Part shown: positions 45,852 to 54,513 of the stretch, piece by piece
Numbering within the stretch: the stretch's first letter is position 1
How the letters are laid out: each line of letters begins with the position of its first letter
From: Mesorhizobium waimense
GTDB taxonomy: Bacteria; Pseudomonadota; Alphaproteobacteria; Rhizobiales; Rhizobiaceae
Direction: 5' to 3'
NCBI RefSeq assembly: GCF_003601975.1
Contig: NZ_QZWZ01000005.1
Location: 186,001 to 250,000, forward strand
Length of the DNA stretch: 64,000 nt
Made by a program: the position numbers and the translations under genes
The notes under the pieces: generated by a model
The model's input: only the letters and a program-made list of their open reading frames with translations
Database searches by the model: none
Told to the model about the DNA's origin: nothing

Positions 45852-46393
45852 ACACCCGACCCCGCCTTGGTGGGATCGAACTCCTTTGGCGCCTTGCCGA
45901 ACACGGCCTGCCAGGACAGCCAGAGGTAGCGGAGAATGATCGCCACGACGAATATGATGTAGATCGAGAACAGCCAGTCGAAGCGGATCTTCAGATAGGC
46001 GGTCTTTTCGACCTTCATGAACGTCACGTAGTCGAGCACGGCTGGAAACGAAATCGCGTAAAGCGCAATCAGCGATGTGGCCGCGATGAGGAACATGATG
46101 CGGCGAACACGCGGTGGGGCCGATGCGTAAAAGAGATCGAAGCGGATCTCCTCCTCCTCGCGGACGACGAAGGCTGCACCCCACAGCACCAGCCAGATCC
46201 ACAGGATCACGCTGATTTCGTTGGTCCAGCCGATCGGCATGTTGAGCAGGTAGCGAAAGACGATCTGCAGCAGGAATGCCGCGAACATTGCGGCCAGCAT
46301 GACGGCGAGGACGTTTTCGGCGCGCCGGTACAGCCAGCGGCCGAGGTTTCGGAGCGAAGGGTTCACGCGCGATTCTCCGCCTGTGAAAGCCAT
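45848..46393 (-). CDS. TRAP transporter small permease (DctQ family)
   Basis: This 181-residue subunit has four predicted spans and the DctQ pattern WTNEISVILWIWLVLWGAAF. It couples the binding protein to the large permease. It lies between the binding-protein hairpin and the DctM gene. Confidence 0.86.
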   Translation of the reverse strand: MAFTGGESRVNPSLRNLGRWLYRRAENVLAVMLAAMFAAFLLQIVFRYLLNMPIGWTNEISVILWIWLVLWGAAFVVREEEEIRFDLFYASAPPRVRRIMFLIAATSLIALYAISFPAVLDYVTFMKVEKTAYLKIRFDWLFSIYIIFVVAIILRYLWLSWQAVFGKAPKEFDPTKAGSGV

Positions 46394-46405
46394 CAGTGGG
46401 ATGGA

Positions 46406-46435
46406 GGAGGCGCGGCGAATGCCCGCCGCCCCTCC
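46406..46435 (-). terminator. Intercistronic hairpin after dctP
   Basis: Arms GGAGGCGCGGCG and CGCCGCCCCTCC pair at 11 of 12 positions around a 6-base loop immediately after the dctP stop. There is no T-run. It probably protects or attenuates the transcript downstream of the binding-protein gene. Confidence 0.5.
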
Positions 46436-46438
46436 GGC

Positions 46439-47425
46439 TTAGAGCGCGTTGATCTTGTCGACCATGCCGGCCGGCCAGTCCTTGGCGAGGTCCGACGACA
46501 GGTATTTCTCCTGAGCGTATTTGCGGAACGCAGCGATGTCGGGCTCGTAGAGCTTGAGGCCCTTGCCCTTGAACAACTCGACCAGCTCTTTCTCGCGCGC
46601 AAGATGCTTTTGCGTGCTGAATTCGATGGCGGCGTCGGCGGCGGCCTGGAACTTCGCCTGCCTGTCGGGGCCCATGTCATCCCACACCTTCTTCGACACG
46701 GTCAGCAGATCGAAGCCGACCAGGTGCGCGGTCAGCACGATCTGCGACATGACCTCATAGAACTTCATGTTCTCGACGTTCGGCAGCGGATTGTCCTGGC
46801 CGTCGATCGCGCCGGTCTGCAGACCAGTGTAGACCTCGGCGTAAGCCATCGCGACGGGATTGGCCCCGAGCGCGGCGCCGAGGAACTGCCATGCGTCGCC
46901 ACCCGGCATGCGCAGCTTGATGCCTGCCATGTCGGCCGGCGTGGTGATCTTCTTGTCCGGCTTTAGGCCTATCTGCCGGGCGCCGAAATAAGTCGGCCCG
47001 AGCACGCGCACGCCAAGCTGGTCCTCGGTCATCTTCTTCATCTCTGCGCCGAGATCGCCGGCGAAGAAAGTTTTCAGATGCGCGGCGTCGCGGAACAAAT
47101 AGGCAGCGGTGACAATCGACCATGCCGGGATCTGCTTGGAGATATCCTGCGGTGCGATGTTGCCCATCTCAAGATTGCCGCGCTGCAGGGCGACGAGCTC
47201 GGTACCCTGCTTGAACAGATTGCCGCCGTAGTAGCCCTCAAAGACGAAGTCGTCCTTGATTGCGTCGGCAAACATTTTCATCATGTCGGCGCGGATGTCC
47301 TGTTCGGAAAACACGGCCGAGAAGCGCAGCTTCGGCTTGTCCTGGGCGAGTGCCGGAAAGGCTGCCGTCGTGGCGAGCACGCCCGCCCCGATCAGGAGTT
47401 CCCGGCGTGTGGCATTGAAAGTCAT
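46439..47425 (-). CDS. TRAP solute-binding protein (DctP family)
   Basis: This 328-residue periplasmic protein has a signal ending FPALA with a twin-arginine-like RRELLIG start. Mature landmarks are KLRFSAVFSEQDIRADMM, GIKLRMPGGDAWQFLGA and the family ligand region EVYTGLQTGAIDGQDNPL. The carboxylate-binding Arg of DctP proteins is probably the Arg in KLRMPGG. Context points to quinate or shikimate as ligand. Confidence 0.88.
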   Translation of the reverse strand: MTFNATRRELLIGAGVLATTAAFPALAQDKPKLRFSAVFSEQDIRADMMKMFADAIKDDFVFEGYYGGNLFKQGTELVALQRGNLEMGNIAPQDISKQIPAWSIVTAAYLFRDAAHLKTFFAGDLGAEMKKMTEDQLGVRVLGPTYFGARQIGLKPDKKITTPADMAGIKLRMPGGDAWQFLGAALGANPVAMAYAEVYTGLQTGAIDGQDNPLPNVENMKFYEVMSQIVLTAHLVGFDLLTVSKKVWDDMGPDRQAKFQAAADAAIEFSTQKHLAREKELVELFKGKGLKLYEPDIAAFRKYAQEKYLSSDLAKDWPAGMVDKINAL

Positions 47426-47444
47426 GTTCCTTCCTCCCTATTGG

Positions 47445-48314
47445 CTATTGTCCAAGTCCTGTGTCTGCTGGGTCACGGGCGCTCCCAAAGGCGGCAAACG
47501 CCGCCTTCATCCGTTCAACGTCGGGCGCAAGCCCGGTGAAAAGTTCAAAAGCCCGCACGGCCTGGAAGACGGCCATTCCCTCGCCGCTGAGCGTGCGGCA
47601 GCCTCGTTGCCGTGCCTCCCTGAGCAGTTCCGTTTCGAGCGGCAGGTACACGATGTCGGCGACCCAGCACTCCGGTCGCAACAGATCTGCGGCGATCGGC
47701 ATGCCGGGCAACTTTGCCATCCCGACCGGCGTCGCGTTGACGATGCCGTCTGCGCGAGCGGAGGCCGCAGCGAGGTCCGTTACCACCTCCACCTTTTGCG
47801 TGCCGCCGGCCGACCCAAGCCGGCACGCCAGCGCTTCGGCCCGATCAGTCTGCACGTCGGTTAAAAGCAGCGTTTCGACGCCACTTTCCAACAAAGCGTA
47901 GGCCACCGCGGCGCCGGCGCCGCCGGCTCCCAGCAGCAGCACCTCGCGACGCTTCTGTCCGGCCAGCCCGTGGCGGAAACTCTCCTTGAACCCCCATTTG
48001 TCGGTGTTGTGGCCGATGCGCCGGCCGCCCCGGAACACCACGGTATTCACCGAGCCAAGGATCTCGGCCGCCTCGGAAAGCTCGTCGAGCAGCGGGATGA
48101 TTTCCTGTTTGTAGGGGAATGTAACGTTGAAGCCGGTGAAGCCGAAGTGCCCGGCAAAGGTGATGAGATCGCCCAAAGGTGGGGCAGTCTCGCCCATGGT
48201 TTCGGTATCGAGCAGCGTATAAACGAAGGAGAGCCCCCGGGCGCGGCCTTCCGCCTCGTGCATCGCGGGCGTCCGGGAAAGCTGAATTCCACGCCCAAGC
48301 AAGCCAACCAACAT
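47445..48314 (-). CDS. Quinate/shikimate dehydrogenase (AroE/QSDH family)
   Basis: This protein of about 289 residues has the substrate loop GRGIQLSRTPAMHEAEG, NVTFPYKQE with the catalytic Lys, GHNTDKWGF and an NAD-binding LLLGAGGAGAAVAYALLES. The SRTPAMHE loop is that of quinate/shikimate dehydrogenases such as the Corynebacterium enzyme rather than biosynthetic AroE. The ATG at 48314 is chosen. A GTG at 48398 would add 28 non-conserved residues and begin 3 bases from an operator repeat. It is the first gene of the catabolic operon. Confidence 0.85.
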   Translation of the reverse strand: MLVGLLGRGIQLSRTPAMHEAEGRARGLSFVYTLLDTETMGETAPPLGDLITFAGHFGFTGFNVTFPYKQEIIPLLDELSEAAEILGSVNTVVFRGGRRIGHNTDKWGFKESFRHGLAGQKRREVLLLGAGGAGAAVAYALLESGVETLLLTDVQTDRAEALACRLGSAGGTQKVEVVTDLAAASARADGIVNATPVGMAKLPGMPIAADLLRPECWVADIVYLPLETELLREARQRGCRTLSGEGMAVFQAVRAFELFTGLAPDVERMKAAFAAFGSARDPADTGLGQ

Positions 48315-48400
48315 GCGGCGCGACCCAGGAGACGTTTCCCAGTTCTCGGCGGCGGTGGCCAACAGGGCCAAGCGATCCGCCCAAATCGAACTGGGCACAC

Positions 48401-48452
48401 TTTGTACCAGTCAGTTAATTTCGTCAACAGCTTTGTACCATTCGGTTAATTT
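48401..48452. promoter_or_regulatory. Tandem 21-base operator repeats for the quinate-operon TetR regulator
   Basis: Two direct repeats, 48401-48421 and 48432-48452, both start TTTGTACCA and end GTTAATTT, with 18 of 21 positions identical. Their starts are 31 bases apart, about three helical turns. Each contains a small dyad (ACC-4-GGT in the second copy). They fill the divergent spacer between the dehydrogenase and TetR genes. Confidence 0.7.
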
Positions 48453-48491
48453 GCTATGCTATGTGCCGATCCAGGGTTGCGAGAAGCGGAC

Positions 48492-49202
48492 ATGAATGAC
48501 GACATGATGCTGAACGAGAAGGCGGTGGCAGGCGGCCGCAGCGGGTGGAAGCAGGATCCCGCGGGCGTTCAAAAGAACATACTTGCGGTGGCGATGACCG
48601 AGTTTGCCGCAAACGGCCTGTCCGGCGCGCGCATCGACGAGATCGCAGCAAAGACGCACACGTCAAAGCGGATGATCTACTACTATTTCGGCGACAAGGA
48701 ACGGCTCTACGGCCGGGTCCTCGAGGAAGCCTACCGGCACGTGCGAACTGGCGAGGAGGAGTTGGAGCTTGATCACCTGCCGCCCGTCGAGGCACTCAAG
48801 CGGCTCGCCGAGTTCACATTCGATCATCACAGCCGCCATCCGGATTTCATCAGGATCGTGATGATCGAAAACATCCATCATGGCGTGTATCTCGAACAGT
48901 CTGAGCTGATCAGGCTGTTGAATGCAGGGGCTATTCAGAAGCTTGAAGCGATTTGCCGACGCGGGCGCGCCAATGGCCTTTTCCGTGAAGACGTGTCGCC
49001 GCTTGAACTGCACTGGCACATCAGTGCGTCGAGCTTCTTCAACGTTTCCAACCAGGCCACCTTCTCGCGGATTTTTGGCAGCACGCTCTACACCGTGGAC
49101 GGGCAGCGCTCGCTACGAGATCATTTGGTGGAAATGGTCGTCGGCCTCGCGCTGAAACTCGATCGCGCGAAAGGGCGAGCTCGCAGGGCAGCGCGCCCCT
49201 GA
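48492..49202 (+). CDS. TetR-family regulator of the quinate/shikimate operon
   Basis: This protein of about 236 residues has a TetR helix-turn-helix ending IAAKTHTSKRMIYYYFGDKERLYG and a C-terminal domain of the kind seen in TetR_C_6-like regulators (FDHHSRHPDFIRIVMIENIHHG). The ATG at 48492 is preferred over an upstream in-frame ATG at 48456, which lies almost on the operator. It is divergent from the dehydrogenase gene, with two direct repeats between them. Inducer is inferred to be quinate, shikimate or a pathway intermediate. Confidence 0.83.
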   Translation: MNDDMMLNEKAVAGGRSGWKQDPAGVQKNILAVAMTEFAANGLSGARIDEIAAKTHTSKRMIYYYFGDKERLYGRVLEEAYRHVRTGEEELELDHLPPVEALKRLAEFTFDHHSRHPDFIRIVMIENIHHGVYLEQSELIRLLNAGAIQKLEAICRRGRANGLFREDVSPLELHWHISASSFFNVSNQATFSRIFGSTLYTVDGQRSLRDHLVEMVVGLALKLDRAKGRARRAARP

Positions 49203-49622
49203 CCGCTGTGCTTTCCGTTCAGTTTTAGAAGCAGAGACCCTGCTTCGGGTCAGGCTTTCGCACTCCCCACCGGTCTTTGCAGCACCGAGACAGGTCCATC
49301 ACGCCCAACACCGCAGAAAATATCGCAGGGTTTCCGAATGTGGGGAAAGGCGGTGGCGGTCTCGCGCTACCATCAACCACCACACCAAAAGCATAACTGC
49401 CGGTCACGAAAATGGCGGCCATCGGTCTAAGGAAGAACGGCGCATAAGCCGCAGTCATGCACGCGTCCGCAAACGCGGACGATTGGCGCGCGCCTGTCAG
49501 GCGCATTCGCTTCCGCAAGAGCAACTCTGATGCGTTCGCTGATTGGATTTGATGAATGACGGAAATCGACGCGCCATTGAGGGATCCGATGCATTCCTTC
49601 AGGAAGCGTCGAGACAAAAGGC
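49203..49622. other. Gene-free stretch after the TetR gene
   Basis: I see no recognisable gene in these 420 bases. A minus-strand open frame runs through it without familiar motifs. It adjoins two truncated genes and is probably part of the same scar. Confidence 0.4.
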
Positions 49623-49808
49623 TCAAGCGTGGCGGATTTCCGTTCCCAGGACCTTCAGGCATTCGCGGATGAATGCCACAAGCGCCGTCCACCTTTGGCC
49701 GAAATCATCGTCCCATCCACGTAGGCATCGGTGGGGGACAGATCGATGTAAGTGCCGCCAGCAAGCGTCACCTCTGGCAAGCAAGCCGCGAGCGCCGCCA
49801 CCTTCTTT
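49623..49808 (-). pseudogene. C-terminal remnant of a DJ-1/PfpI-family protein
   Basis: The minus strand reads KVAALAACLPEVTLAGGTY, then IDLSPTDAYVDGTMISA, which is the late part of the DJ-1/PfpI fold. It then changes frame to WTALVAFIRECLKVLGTEI and a stop at 49623. The N-terminal part with the catalytic Cys is absent. Similarity ends near 49808, within about 30 bases of an RND-adaptor remnant on the other strand. Confidence 0.6.
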
Positions 49809-49833
49809 CAGAGGGACCGGCACAAACTCGCCG

Positions 49834-50130
49834 CGTGCCGAGTTTCCAAATCCGGACCGGCTGTTCCTGCCCGGCATGCATGTGCGTGCCATGGTCGAGG
49901 AAGGCGTCGCGCAGAACAGCTTCCTGGCGCGCCGTCAGCCGAAATGCCAATGGGCGAGGCCACGGTGATGAGCCTGAACGCGACGGCAAGGTCGAGGAAC
50001 GTATCCTTGCCGTTGTCAACAGCGTCGCCAACAACTGGCTGGTGGAGTCCGGTTTTGGCGACGGCGACCGCGTCATCGTCGAGGGCTTGCAGTTTGTGCG
50101 AACCGGCGGCGATGCAACCGGCGTCTGCGC
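49834..50130 (+). pseudogene. C-terminal remnant of an RND efflux periplasmic adaptor (AcrA/MexA-like)
   Basis: The plus strand encodes RAEFPNPDRLFLPGMHVRA and VEEGVAQNSFL, then after frame changes AVSRNA, GEATVMSLNA, and KVEERILAVVNSVANNWLV and DGDRVIVEGLQFVR. This order is the beta-barrel and membrane-proximal end of AcrA/MexA adaptors. At least two frame changes occur between 49925 and 50000. No RND pump gene follows. About 240 bases to the next gene hold nothing recognised. Confidence 0.7.
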
Positions 50131-50369
50131 GGGAGCTACGTGAAACACCCAGATCGAGTGGATCGGAACTTGCGACATGCTATCTCGACGATCTCTCGCG
50201 AAGCGCGATCATTTTTTTGGACACGTCCATCTTCAATCTCAAGATGGACAGTATGACGTGTGAATACCTCCGTCCTACCTCCGCATGTCGCTATGGAGGT
50301 GGATAATAATGGCGTGGCCTGAGACCAGTTGCCAGCGCCAGGAGGCCAGCGCCGCAGCATGTGCGTCGG

Positions 50370-51419
50370 TCACTCTGCAGTCAGAATAACCTTGACGCTT
50401 TGGGAGCGCTCGGCGGCGAGGCGGAAGGCCTCGGGCGCGGACGAAAGGGCGCGTTCGGCGGTAACCAGCTTCAAGACGTCGACTTCTCCATCGACGATAA
50501 GAGTGACCGCCTGATTGAACTCGGCCCCGAAACGAAATGTCCCCTTCAGGTCGATCTCTTTGGCCATGACGGCGTTGGCCGGTACCGGAATCTGGCCGCC
50601 CGGGAGATTGCCGACTTGGACGACCACGCCGCCCCGCCGGACGCTGGCGATCGCCGCGTTGAGGCCGGCCGCGGTGCCTGAAATTTCGAAAGCAACATCG
50701 AATGGTCTGTCGGCGGCAAGCGCCTTGAGTTCGGCATCGCCGCCGGAAAGATCGATCGTCTGATCTGCGCCCAACCGGGTGGCGAAGGCGAGCGGCGCTG
50801 CGGCTATGTCGGCGACAGTGATCCCGCCGCAGCCTTTGAGCTTGGCCGCGAGCATGGTGAGAAGTCCGATCGGCCCGGCGCCGAAGAGGATGACATTCCT
50901 GTCAGCGATCGCGCCGGCTCGCGCCACCGCGTGCAGGCTGACGGCGAGCGGCTCGGCGAGTGCCGCCGCCTGATATCCCACATGCTGTGGGACCTTGACG
51001 CATTGCGCCGGCGTGGCGTCGAAGACGCTGGCGAACCCCCCTTGCATGTGCGGCGTCCTGGACGCCGAACCCATGAAGTAGATGTTCTCGCAGAGATTGG
51101 CGCGGCCTTCGGCGCATCGCGCGCAATTCCCGCACCACCGAGACGGGTTGACCGCAACCCGGTCACCGATGGCAAGTCCGCACGCTGCGGCGTTGATCTC
51201 GACAATCTCTCCGGCAACCTCGTGACCGAGTACGAGCGGAGATGTGACGACGAAATCGCCGGTCCGCGCATGGCGAAAATAGTGCAGGTCGGAGCCGCAG
51301 ATGCCACCCGCGCCGAAGCGTACACGCATCATGCCCGGCGCAAGGGGTTCGAGCGGACGCTCCACCATGCGCAAGTCTTCGGGGCTGAACAACGTCGCAG
51401 CGATCACATTGCCGGTCAT
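50370..51419 (-). CDS. Zinc alcohol dehydrogenase, L-idonate 5-dehydrogenase type
   Basis: This 349-residue medium-chain dehydrogenase has a catalytic-zinc start GGICGSDLHYFRHARTGDF and GHEVAGE. The structural-zinc cluster is CGNCARCAEGRANLC and the NAD fold is VILFGAGPIGLLTMLAAKL. The GGxSxPHMQGGF-like region and length fit L-idonate 5-dehydrogenase, which oxidises L-idonate to 5-ketogluconate. The start at 51419 overlaps the large TRAP permease stop (ATGA). It is the last gene of a TRAP operon, so its substrate is likely the imported sugar acid. Confidence 0.8.
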   Translation of the reverse strand: MTGNVIAATLFSPEDLRMVERPLEPLAPGMMRVRFGAGGICGSDLHYFRHARTGDFVVTSPLVLGHEVAGEIVEINAAACGLAIGDRVAVNPSRWCGNCARCAEGRANLCENIYFMGSASRTPHMQGGFASVFDATPAQCVKVPQHVGYQAAALAEPLAVSLHAVARAGAIADRNVILFGAGPIGLLTMLAAKLKGCGGITVADIAAAPLAFATRLGADQTIDLSGGDAELKALAADRPFDVAFEISGTAAGLNAAIASVRRGGVVVQVGNLPGGQIPVPANAVMAKEIDLKGTFRFGAEFNQAVTLIVDGEVDVLKLVTAERALSSAPEAFRLAAERSQSVKVILTAE

Positions 51420-52822
51420 TTGATCAGTCCCATTTGTGTCGGCAGCCACAGCGTGATGGCCGGGATGAAGGTGATCAGGATCAGCGCGACCAGCAACGGC
51501 ACGAGCCAGGGCAGGATCGCCATCGTCGTGCGCTCGACCGACAGCTTGGCGATCCGCGAGAGGACGAACAGCACCATGCCGAGCGGCGGATGCAGCAGGC
51601 CGATCATCAGGTTGAGCGTCATGATTAGGCCGAAGTGCACCGGGTCGATGCCGTACAGGATGACGATGGGCAACAGGATCGGCACGAGGATGGTGATCGC
51701 GGCGATCGTGTCAAGGAAGCATCCCACCACCAGCATCAGGATGTTGACCAGAATCAGGAACACCCATTTGTTCTCTGTTAGCGAGGTGATGAACGTCGAG
51801 AACATGTGCGCCGCTTGGCTGACGGTGAGCAGCCACGCGAAGATCGACGCTGCGGTGACGATGAACAGAACCGATGCCGTCGTCTCGATCGTGTCGAAGC
51901 TGGCCTTGGCCAGCGTTGCGAAAGTCATCGTGCGATAGCGCACGAGCCCCAGGAACAGCGACCAGATGACCGCGGCCATGGCCGCCTCGGTTGGCGTGAA
52001 CCAACCCATTGTCATGCCGCCGATCAGGATGATGGGCGTCATCAAAGCCATCACGGCGGAGAAGTCGAAATACCAATCGCAGGCGATCAAAACCGCGAGA
52101 GCGATGCCGACGGAGATGTTGAGCGACAACCCGGCGCTGACCAATATGTAGACCAGGACCGGAAAGCAGGCGACGACCAGAATCTCGAGAGACGCGGCGC
52201 CGAGTTTGCGCAGTTCGAACGGCGTGTCGGAGCCCCAGCCGCGGCGATAGGCGAAGATGGCGACCGTCACCATCATCAGCACCGTCATGACGACGCCGGG
52301 CAGGATGCCCGCCATGAACAGCGCACCGATGGAGACGTTGGCCATCATGCCGTAGATGACAAAGGGCAGCGACGGCGGAAAGATCGGGCCGAGCGTCGAG
52401 GATGCAGCGGTGACACCGACCGCCGCCTCGACCGGATAGCCGTGATCGCGCATGGCCTTGATCTCGATCGTGCCGATCCCGGCAGCATCTGCGAGGGCCG
52501 CGCCGGACATGCCAGCGAAAACCACCGATCCGATAATGTTTACCTGGGCGAGGCCGCCCTTCATCCAGCCTACAAGCGCCAGCGCGAACGAATAGATACG
52601 CCCGGTGACGCCGGCGATGTTCATGAGATTGCCGGCGAAGATGAAGAAGGGCACGGCGAGCAGCGGAAAACTCTCGACGCCGGCGATCATGCGCTGCGCG
52701 GCGATGATGTCGGGCGCCACACCGTAGCAGACGAGGTAAAGCAGCGACGAGACTGCCATCGACACGGCGACGGGCACACCGATTAGCATAAGGACGAGAA
52801 AGGCTCCGATCAGAAGCAGCAT
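51416..52822 (-). CDS. TRAP transporter large permease (DctM family), sugar-acid operon
   Basis: This 468-residue membrane protein has the DctM motifs GMSGAALADAAGIGTIEIKAM and LGPIFPPSLPFVIYG and about twelve to thirteen spans. The ATG at 52822 follows the small-subunit stop by 4 bases. It is longer than the quinate-operon DctM at 44.6 kb because of extra length in the second half. Confidence 0.9.
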   Translation of the reverse strand: MLLLIGAFLVLMLIGVPVAVSMAVSSLLYLVCYGVAPDIIAAQRMIAGVESFPLLAVPFFIFAGNLMNIAGVTGRIYSFALALVGWMKGGLAQVNIIGSVVFAGMSGAALADAAGIGTIEIKAMRDHGYPVEAAVGVTAASSTLGPIFPPSLPFVIYGMMANVSIGALFMAGILPGVVMTVLMMVTVAIFAYRRGWGSDTPFELRKLGAASLEILVVACFPVLVYILVSAGLSLNISVGIALAVLIACDWYFDFSAVMALMTPIILIGGMTMGWFTPTEAAMAAVIWSLFLGLVRYRTMTFATLAKASFDTIETTASVLFIVTAASIFAWLLTVSQAAHMFSTFITSLTENKWVFLILVNILMLVVGCFLDTIAAITILVPILLPIVILYGIDPVHFGLIMTLNLMIGLLHPPLGMVLFVLSRIAKLSVERTTMAILPWLVPLLVALILITFIPAITLWLPTQMGLIK

Positions 52823-52826
52823 CGCC

Positions 52827-53435
52827 CTACTCCCCCAGCCCGTCGAATGCGGCGGGGCGCTCAAGCACCGAGTAGCCGCGGCGAACATTGCCGACGAACA
52901 CCTGGACCGCGCGAAGCATCATCAGCACGAAGCCGGCGAATACTGAGTAGAAGACGATGTTGCGCGGCAGGTTGATCGTGACCATCCGCTCGCGGTGGAC
53001 GATCCCGACATAGCGCCACAGAAGCCAGGACATGTAGGCGAAAAAGCCGACGGTGATCAGGTTCACCGCAAGCGCCAGATAGCGCCCGACCCACGCCGGC
53101 AGATAGTGGTAGAGCACATCGACCTGAATGTGGCGCGACATGCGGGTGCACATCACCGAACCCAGAAACACGACGACGACAAGGCAGTTAATCGCGATCT
53201 CTTCGGTCCAGGCATAGCTGTTGTTGAGGACATAGCGGGTGAAGAACTGCAGGAAGACGCAGATCGACATGCCCCAGAACACGGCGAGCGTTGCCCAGTC
53301 CTCGACTGCGTAGCGAGAGAGGTCGACGGGCGCGGTCTCCTCCTCGAAGGCCTGCACCAGTTCTTCGGCAGTCACCGGGTTGTGAATCTCTTCAGTCATC
53401 GGCATGGCTCCGGATTGAACGACCTGCGCAGTCAT
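52827..53435 (-). CDS. TRAP transporter small permease (DctQ family), sugar-acid operon
   Basis: This protein of about 202 residues has a hydrophilic N-terminal extension of about 45 residues and four spans with the DctQ segment NSYAWTEEIAINCLVVVVFL. Internal ATG codons at 53405 and 53399 are alternative starts that would shorten the extension. It is encoded between the binding-protein hairpin and the large permease. Confidence 0.83.
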   Translation of the reverse strand: MTAQVVQSGAMPMTEEIHNPVTAEELVQAFEEETAPVDLSRYAVEDWATLAVFWGMSICVFLQFFTRYVLNNSYAWTEEIAINCLVVVVFLGSVMCTRMSRHIQVDVLYHYLPAWVGRYLALAVNLITVGFFAYMSWLLWRYVGIVHRERMVTINLPRNIVFYSVFAGFVLMMLRAVQVFVGNVRRGYSVLERPAAFDGLGE

Positions 53436-53439
53436 GGTC

Positions 53440-53476
53440 CAAACCGGTCCGGACGCGTGTACGCCGGACCGGTTTG
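53440..53476 (-). terminator. Perfect 13-base-arm hairpin between dctP and dctQ
   Basis: Arms CAAACCGGTCCGG (53440-53452) and CCGGACCGGTTTG (53464-53476) are exact complements around an 11-base loop, placed right after the dctP stop. No T-run follows. It is the strongest of the recurring hairpins behind binding-protein genes. Confidence 0.7.
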
Positions 53477-53483
53477 AAAGCGA

Positions 53484-54458
53484 TTACTTGATGGCGCGGA
53501 TCGCCTCCCAATCTGCCTTGCGGTAGCCGAACTCCTCGAACGTCACTTTTTCCATCACGTTCTTCTCGAAGTCGGCCCGATCGACTTCGGTCACGGTCAG
53601 GCCGCGGTCCTTGAAGGTCTGAACGAGGGCCTTCTCGCGATCCACGATGATCTTGGTGGCGCGCGCGGCGGCTTCCTGCATCACTTCGGTGAAGATCGCC
53701 TTGTCCGCGTCAGAGAGCTCGGCCCAGCGCGATTTCGACACGATCGTGTTGAGATGGTCGACGATATGACCGGTTAAGACGATGTGCTTCTGCACCTCGT
53801 AGAATTTCTTCGCGTCGATCGTCGTCAGCGGGTTTTCCTGCGCCTCGACCGTGCCCTGCTGCAGTGCGAGATAGACCTCGGCAAAGGCGATCGGCGCAGT
53901 GTTGGCACCGCAGGCGCGCGGCATTGCGAGGTAGGCCGGCACATCCGGCACCCGGATCTTCAGGCCAGCCATGTCCGCGCATTTCGCGATAGGCCGGTTC
54001 GAGGTGGTATGGCGCGTGCCGTAATAGGTCGTCGCCGTGATGTGATGGCCGGATGCTTCCTCGTAGCCGCCGGTCAGTTCCTTGTATTTGTCGCTTTTCG
54101 CGTAAGCGAGTAGGTGGTCGGCGTCGCGGAAGATGAACGGAAAATAGGTGACGCCGATCGGGGCGAATTCGCGCGCCGCGAAGCTTGATCCGGAAATGAT
54201 GATGTCGACCGTACCCAGGGTCAGACCCTGATTGATATCGGCTTCCTTGCCGAGCTGGGACGCCGGAAACACGTCGATCGTATAGCGGCCGTCGGTGCGC
54301 TTCTTGATTTCTTCGGCCGCCCACACGGACTCCGTGTGGAAGGGCTCGGACGTTTCGTACACATGCGCCCATTTCAACGCCGTTTGTGCCGAGGCCGAAG
54401 CCATGGGCAAAGCGATCGTGGCGATCGCGCAAAGCAGTGCGGTATACCTTGAAAGCAT
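53484..54458 (-). CDS. TRAP solute-binding protein (DctP family), sugar-acid operon
   Basis: This 324-residue protein has a Sec signal ending ASASA (about residue 24) and the mature start QTALKWAHVYETSEPFH. Typical DctP features are PASQLGKEADINQGLTLGTVD and LKIRVPDVPAYLAMPRA with the conserved Arg, then LQQGTVEAQENPLTTI. GGGAGGAAAG precedes the ATG. It is the first gene of the operon, downstream of a GntR gene, and probably binds a hexonate or uronate. Confidence 0.88.
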   Translation of the reverse strand: MLSRYTALLCAIATIALPMASASAQTALKWAHVYETSEPFHTESVWAAEEIKKRTDGRYTIDVFPASQLGKEADINQGLTLGTVDIIISGSSFAAREFAPIGVTYFPFIFRDADHLLAYAKSDKYKELTGGYEEASGHHITATTYYGTRHTTSNRPIAKCADMAGLKIRVPDVPAYLAMPRACGANTAPIAFAEVYLALQQGTVEAQENPLTTIDAKKFYEVQKHIVLTGHIVDHLNTIVSKSRWAELSDADKAIFTEVMQEAAARATKIIVDREKALVQTFKDRGLTVTEVDRADFEKNVMEKVTFEEFGYRKADWEAIRAIK

Positions 54459-54513
54459 CTTCTTTCCTCCCTGTGATTGGACCGATGACGGCCGGATCTC
54501 CTCCCGGCCGGTT

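Noticed and set aside
49225..49692. 155-codon minus-strand open frame after the TetR gene
   Set aside because: No motif is recognisable and it conflicts with the PfpI remnant read in another frame on the same strand.
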